The position numbers and the translations under genes are program-made. Source: Anaerotignum faecicola (GTDB lineage Bacteria; Bacillota; Clostridia; Lachnospirales; Anaerotignaceae). From it: 64,000 nt of DNA. The notes under the pieces were generated by a model. It did no database searches. It was not told the origin of the DNA and saw nothing but the letters and a program-made list of their open reading frames with translations. The DNA is taken from assembly GCA_024460105.1 (NCBI GenBank), contig JANFXS010000002.1, positions 186,001-250,000 on the forward strand. The letters are read 5' to 3'. The first letter of the stretch is position 1. Each line of letters begins with the position of its first letter. This document shows, piece by piece, positions 60,427-64,000 of the stretch.

Positions 60427-62085
60427 TTATTTTATTATCTTATTAACAGCGCTCACAACGGCACGGAGCGAAGATTTTATTATGTTGCTCGACGTGCCCG
60501 CTCCAAAACCTACCTGTCCTTTGTCATTTTTGATCTGAACATATGATATGGCCCTTGCTTTCGTTCCGTATTCCATGGAATGTTCGCGGTAATCCACTAT
60601 TTCAAGCTTTATATCAAGATATTTTTCAACGGCATGTGTAAAAGCGTCAATAATGCCGTTGCCGACGCCGGTAATTTCGACTTCCTTCCCATTATATGTA
60701 ATTCCGGCCTTAACCATTATATCCCCATTGTCATAAACTTCAGCTTCCCTGTACTTTTCAACAGAAACGGGGCTTCTCAAATCTGCATACTCTTTAAAGA
60801 ATATATCCCGTATTACGCTTGGCGCAACATCTTTATGGTTTTCATCCGAAAATCCCGTAACGACATAGCTGAAATCCTGTTGGAATGCCTTTGGAAGGAA
60901 AAGGCCATAGTTTTGTTCAAGCACAAACGCAACCCCGCCTTTTCCTGACTGGCTGTTTATCCTTACAATAGGATCGTACGTCCTGCCCACGTCCTTCGGA
61001 TCGATCGGAAGATACGGAACTTCCCATCTGTCCGGATGTTCTTTCATTCTTTCCATGCCTTTCCTTATGGCGTCTTGATGCGAACCTGAAAAGGCAGTAT
61101 ACACGAGAGAACCTGCATATGGGTGCCGCGGATGTACCGGCATCCTTGTAGTCCTTTCATATATTTTGACAGCGGCGTCTATATCGCTGAAGTCAAGGCA
61201 CGGATCTATTCCCTGTGAAAACATATTCATGGCAAGGGCCATAATATCCGTGTTTCCCGTTCTTTCGCCATTTCCGAAAAGCGTACCTTCAACCCTTTCG
61301 GCCCCGGCCATTAATGCAAGTTCAGTAGCCGCAACGGCACATCCCCTGTCATTATGGGCGTGAAGGCTTAATATAACGCTGTCGCGGCGTTTAAGCCGTT
61401 CACTGCAATATTCAATTTGATCCGCATATACGTTTGCAGTAGCCATTTCAACTGTCGAAGGCAGATTTATAATCATTTTATTGTCAGGAGTCGGTTTAAT
61501 AACGTCGATTACGGCATTGCAAATTTCAACGGCATAGTCCATCTCCGTTCCCGTGAAACTTTCAGGCGAATACTGAAACATAAACTTTGTTTCGGGCATT
61601 TTGTCGGCTTCACTTAAAAGGAGCTTTGCGCCTTCCACTGCAAGAGCGGTAGTTTCTTCCATACTGTTTCCAAAAACGACATCCCTTTGAAGAGTCGAAG
61701 TCGAATTATAAAGATGCACAATAGCTTTTTTTGCCCCTTTTAAAGCCTGAAAAGTCTTTTTAATAATATGCGGCCTGCTTTGCGTTAAAACCTGCACCAC
61801 CACGTCATCCGGAATAAGGTTTTCCTCAATAAGTTTCCTTGCAAATTCATATTCAGTATCGCTGGCCGCCGGAAAACCGATTTCAATTTCCTTAAATCCC
61901 GTTTTTACAAGGAAATTAAAAAACTCCATTTTTTCTCCAAGGCTCATTGGTATCTCGAGGCTTTGGTTCCCGTCCCGCATGTCAACGCTGCACCAATAAG
62001 GGGCTTTCGTTATTACATTGTCGGGCCATTTCCTGTTTGGCATATTCATTGTCGGATACGGACGGTACTTAGTATAGTTCATCAT
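60427..62085 (-). CDS. leuA: 2-isopropylmalate synthase (long type 2)
   Basis: First leucine-specific step: acetyl-CoA plus 2-ketoisovalerate. The 552-residue protein starts with the RPYPTMNMPNRKWPDN leader of type 2 LeuA, then the HMGL-like barrel: WCSVDMRDGNQSL near 32-44 (metal-binding Asp), HLYNSTSTLQRD near 120, and LHAHNDRGCAVA near 245 (metal His pair). The C-terminal LeuA dimer/allosteric domain (about 430-550, GNGIIDAFTHAVEKYL and SYVQIKNDKGQVGFGAGTSSNI) suggests leucine feedback inhibition. First gene after the T-box leader. Confidence 0.95.
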   Translation of the reverse strand: MMNYTKYRPYPTMNMPNRKWPDNVITKAPYWCSVDMRDGNQSLEIPMSLGEKMEFFNFLVKTGFKEIEIGFPAASDTEYEFARKLIEENLIPDDVVVQVLTQSRPHIIKKTFQALKGAKKAIVHLYNSTSTLQRDVVFGNSMEETTALAVEGAKLLLSEADKMPETKFMFQYSPESFTGTEMDYAVEICNAVIDVIKPTPDNKMIINLPSTVEMATANVYADQIEYCSERLKRRDSVILSLHAHNDRGCAVAATELALMAGAERVEGTLFGNGERTGNTDIMALAMNMFSQGIDPCLDFSDIDAAVKIYERTTRMPVHPRHPYAGSLVYTAFSGSHQDAIRKGMERMKEHPDRWEVPYLPIDPKDVGRTYDPIVRINSQSGKGGVAFVLEQNYGLFLPKAFQQDFSYVVTGFSDENHKDVAPSVIRDIFFKEYADLRSPVSVEKYREAEVYDNGDIMVKAGITYNGKEVEITGVGNGIIDAFTHAVEKYLDIKLEIVDYREHSMEYGTKARAISYVQIKNDKGQVGFGAGTSSNIIKSSLRAVVSAVNKIIK

Positions 62086-62159
62086 AATTATCGGCTCCTT
62101 TGCTTTTACTGTATTATTTTGAACATCTCTTACAACCTTCCTGCGCCTTTTCGCTAAAT

Positions 62160-62440
62160 AAAAAAGCCTTTCGTCTCCGTATATAGAGACGAAAGGCTAA
62201 ACTTCCGTGGTACCACTCTGATTTACCTTAAACAAGGCACTCTCAATAGGATACAGGTTTTACAAAAAACTGGTATATCCTGTCACTGTAACGGGCGACT
62301 CCCGATCCCACCTACCGACAAAACGTCTTTCAGCGGATCACTCCAAGGCGAGTTCGGCTTTTCCTGTTTTGCTGCCTCGCACCAAACGGCAGTTCTCTGA
62401 AAAACTCAAAAAGCTTACTATTCCTCTTCACAGTGTTGTA
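62160..62440 (-). ncRNA. Leu-specific T-box leader of the leu operon
   Basis: Minus-strand leader with all the main T-box parts: Stem I start GTGAAGAGGAATAGTAA (near 62425-62441), specifier CUC (bases 62350-62352) in the GAACUCGCC loop, T-box core AGTGGTACCACGG near 62204-62216 with the TGGT bulge that pairs the tRNA end, and a terminator stem (AGCCTTTCGTCTC, 62165-62177, with GAGACGAAAGGCT, 62186-62198) followed by T-runs. CUC is a leucine codon and leuA follows, so uncharged tRNA-Leu should switch the operon on. The UGGU bulge fits A73 of tRNA-Leu. Confidence 0.92.
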
Positions 62441-62465
62441 AAAGTTATTTAGTTCGTTGATAGAT

Positions 62466-62494
62466 AATCTATCACAACAAATACCGATTGTCAA
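62466..62494 (-). promoter_or_regulatory. Promoter of the leu operon
   Basis: Minus-strand -35 TTGACA (62489-62494) and -10 TAGATT (62466-62471) are 17 bases apart, just upstream of the T-box leader. No clear terminator for the DUF1576 gene is seen between 62495 and 62641. Confidence 0.75.
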
Positions 62495-62641
62495 TACATT
62501 TTTTGCTTCTTCTTTCAAACTCCAAATCAAATTTTTAAAATACCGAATAATCCATAGCCCGCGGTTTATTTTGTTTCCATATAAAAACGCCGCAAAAAAG
62601 TTTATAAATATCAATTAAAAACATACGGGCATCCGTTTAAT

Positions 62642-63961
62642 TTACTGCTGAACCGCCGCCGAATCGGCTTTCAAATTCTTATTTCTGTTCCTTCCCATAT
62701 TCTGCGAAGGATCGCTGAACGTATTTGCTTTGAAAAATTTATGGCAAAAAGGATAAAGCGCAACCGAAACGACCCCGCCGCAGAAACCGTTGTTGTAAAG
62801 ATTTGCCCCGCCGTAACACACGCCGATATGCAAAATTGCAAACGAATGAACAACGCCCACAAGTATACCTGCCCAGAAACCATATGTCCCCGCCATCGGA
62901 GCAAGCGTAGTGCCCAGGAAAAACGCCATTTGTATACCATATGTCTGCGGAGTTGCCGTAGGGCTTATGACGGCGCCAAGCAATATCCCGAGCATTATCG
63001 GTATTATATTCCCGGCATGCTTTCCGTTAGCGCTGAAACCGGCCACAGTAAAAATACCGCCGAGAGTAGGACCGTTCAAATCACCGCCTATTATAAGTAT
63101 AAATGTCGTGCATATTATAATATTTACGCCCATATTTAAAAGTACGGCGCCTATTCCGTCAAGTTCAATAAAATCGTCTTTTGCAACGCCAGGACGTTTA
63201 AGCAGCGTTTTATAATTTCTCCACGAATTTTCCGGATCCGTATAGTATCCCGCAATAAGAAGCACAAGAGCGGATAAGTATAAAAATACGGCGAACTCAA
63301 AATTAAGCCCTGTAGCCCACGTCGTCGTATTTTCAAACACAAACCCAAAACCCATCATCACCGGAACAATAATAATTGCAAGAAGCCCAACGGCAAAACC
63401 GCCGTTATAAAGGCTAAGCCCTCTTAATATACCGTTTGTATGAGCCGCAAGCAAAGGCGCAAAAAATCCGATTGCAAGCCCGGCAACTATAGAAACGGTA
63501 ATTCCCATAATATTTATCCCTTCATGCAGATATGCAACGCTTATAATCGGTCCAAGCGAAGTTGCAAGGAGCCCGCTTATCAGATATTTGCTGAATTTTT
63601 CTTTTGTTACGACGCTTAAAAGATAACTCCCCATAAGTATAAACCACATGGTAAATATATTCTTTCCAAAAAAAGCAAACCCCGCCATAAGCCCGATTGT
63701 AAACAGGCATTTCCCATTCATCGGCATTTTATTATATCTTAGCAGAAGCGCAGTAAACAGCATAACTGATGAAACGTTTACAAAAGCCGCCGCTGTTCCC
63801 GCAATAGCCACAAAGTCTGTTATAAGAATATCATTATTCCAAAATATGGCTTCAAAGCCCGCCGGTATAGTGCGCCAATCTCCTAAAAGAACTCCAAAAA
63901 CACCGATTAAAATAGACACAAAGTAAACCCAACGGTACTTTTTTTTCGTCTGCCTTCCCAT
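62642..63961 (-). CDS. DUF1576 family integral membrane protein
   Basis: A 439-residue hydrophobic protein with about twelve membrane segments. Features include SLYNGGFAVGLLAIIIVPVMMGFGF near 180, KHAGNIIPIMLGILLGAVISPTATPQTYGIQMAFFLGTTLAP-like blocks near 315-350 (split here by family-conserved glycines) and NLYNNGFCGGVVSVALYPF near 395. This matches the DUF1576 family in length and repeats; such proteins are predicted transporters of unknown substrate. GGGGTG precedes the ATG, and the C-terminus is polar (NRNKNLKAD). The gene is complete and its upstream region is mostly beyond the window. Confidence 0.8.
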   Translation of the reverse strand: MGRQTKKKYRWVYFVSILIGVFGVLLGDWRTIPAGFEAIFWNNDILITDFVAIAGTAAAFVNVSSVMLFTALLLRYNKMPMNGKCLFTIGLMAGFAFFGKNIFTMWFILMGSYLLSVVTKEKFSKYLISGLLATSLGPIISVAYLHEGINIMGITVSIVAGLAIGFFAPLLAAHTNGILRGLSLYNGGFAVGLLAIIIVPVMMGFGFVFENTTTWATGLNFEFAVFLYLSALVLLIAGYYTDPENSWRNYKTLLKRPGVAKDDFIELDGIGAVLLNMGVNIIICTTFILIIGGDLNGPTLGGIFTVAGFSANGKHAGNIIPIMLGILLGAVISPTATPQTYGIQMAFFLGTTLAPMAGTYGFWAGILVGVVHSFAILHIGVCYGGANLYNNGFCGGVVSVALYPFCHKFFKANTFSDPSQNMGRNRNKNLKADSAAVQQ

Positions 63962-64000
63962 TTTTTCACCCCAAAAATAATCTATTTATTAAAAACATAT

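Noticed and set aside
62330-62614. 94-codon frame overlapping the T-box leader
   Set aside because: It lies within the structured leader and promoter region and has no ribosome site; the T-box explains the sequence.

Overview
The window looks like a chromosomal stretch from a low-to-moderate GC anaerobic member of the Clostridia (Bacillota). The evidence is the strong AGGAGG-type ribosome sites, T-box control of the leucine operon, a FabK/FabZ/FabH fatty-acid cluster of clostridial layout, an oxygen-sensitive radical-type 2-hydroxyacyl-CoA dehydratase, a minimal SufC/SufB pair, and the absence of any respiratory chain gene. The dehydratase subunits resemble lactoyl-CoA dehydratase of Anaerotignum (Clostridium) propionicum, so a Lachnospirales/Anaerotignum-like host is my guess. 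That placement is inference only.

Layout. 1-164: 3' end of a PHP-type histidinol phosphatase. 0.4-1.8 kb: MATE efflux protein. 2.1-12.1 kb (minus): complete type II fatty-acid operon marR(fabT-like)-fabH-acpP-fabK-fabD-fabG-fabF-accB-fabZ-accC-accD-accA, with a divergent second FabK-like flavoprotein at 12.3-13.4 kb; both promoters carry a TTTGA-N3-TCAAA operator. 13.6-14.8 kb: DUF819 membrane protein, then 1.66 kb with no gene. 16.4-20.7 kb (minus): MacB-like ABC system with a surface-anchored CARDB-type protein between ATPase and permease. 20.9-22.1 kb: ApgM phosphoglycerate mutase. 22.6-27.2 kb: 2-hydroxyacyl-CoA dehydratase activator, two subunits and a CoA-transferase. 28.6-31.7 kb (minus): SufC-SufB-NfeD-SPFH. 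31.9-39.6 kb (minus): argC-argJ-cdd1-argJ-argB-argD followed by an FAH-family enzyme and a D-2-hydroxyacid dehydrogenase; argG and argH lie on the plus strand. 43.1-48.9 kb: GntR regulator, TRAP transporter and a LarA-like racemase. 49.7 kb: tRNA-Ser(CGA). 50-51.4 kb: MarR and YihY/BrkB. 51.5-53.2 kb: repeats around a hypothetical gene. 53.5-56.3 kb: ornithine cyclodeaminase homologue, threonine/serine dehydratase and their MarR regulator. 57.5-62.5 kb: leuA-leuC-leuD-leuB behind a Leu T-box. 62.6-64 kb: DUF1576 membrane protein.

The genes fall into self-contained metabolic modules: membrane lipid synthesis, arginine and leucine synthesis, Fe-S assembly, and hydroxyacid or amino-acid fermentation. 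Each has promoter, operator or terminator structure that can be read directly. The hydroxyacid theme recurs (dehydratase, D-2-hydroxyacid dehydrogenase, LarA-like racemase with TRAP importer, hydroxy-amino-acid type dehydratase), but any link between these modules is inference.

The least explained signal is a family of gene-free, AT-flanked elements of about 275-345 bp with terminal inverted repeats. They are present as at least five near-complete copies and two relics between 27 and 57.5 kb. Each sequenced copy checked can fold into a three-arm structure (a terminal stem plus two long internal hairpins). Two copies in the same orientation bracket a hypothetical gene. A second signal of interest is a four-site operator motif shared by a MarR gene and the dehydratase operon beside it, with one site lying inside a promoter that would make the MarR mRNA leaderless.
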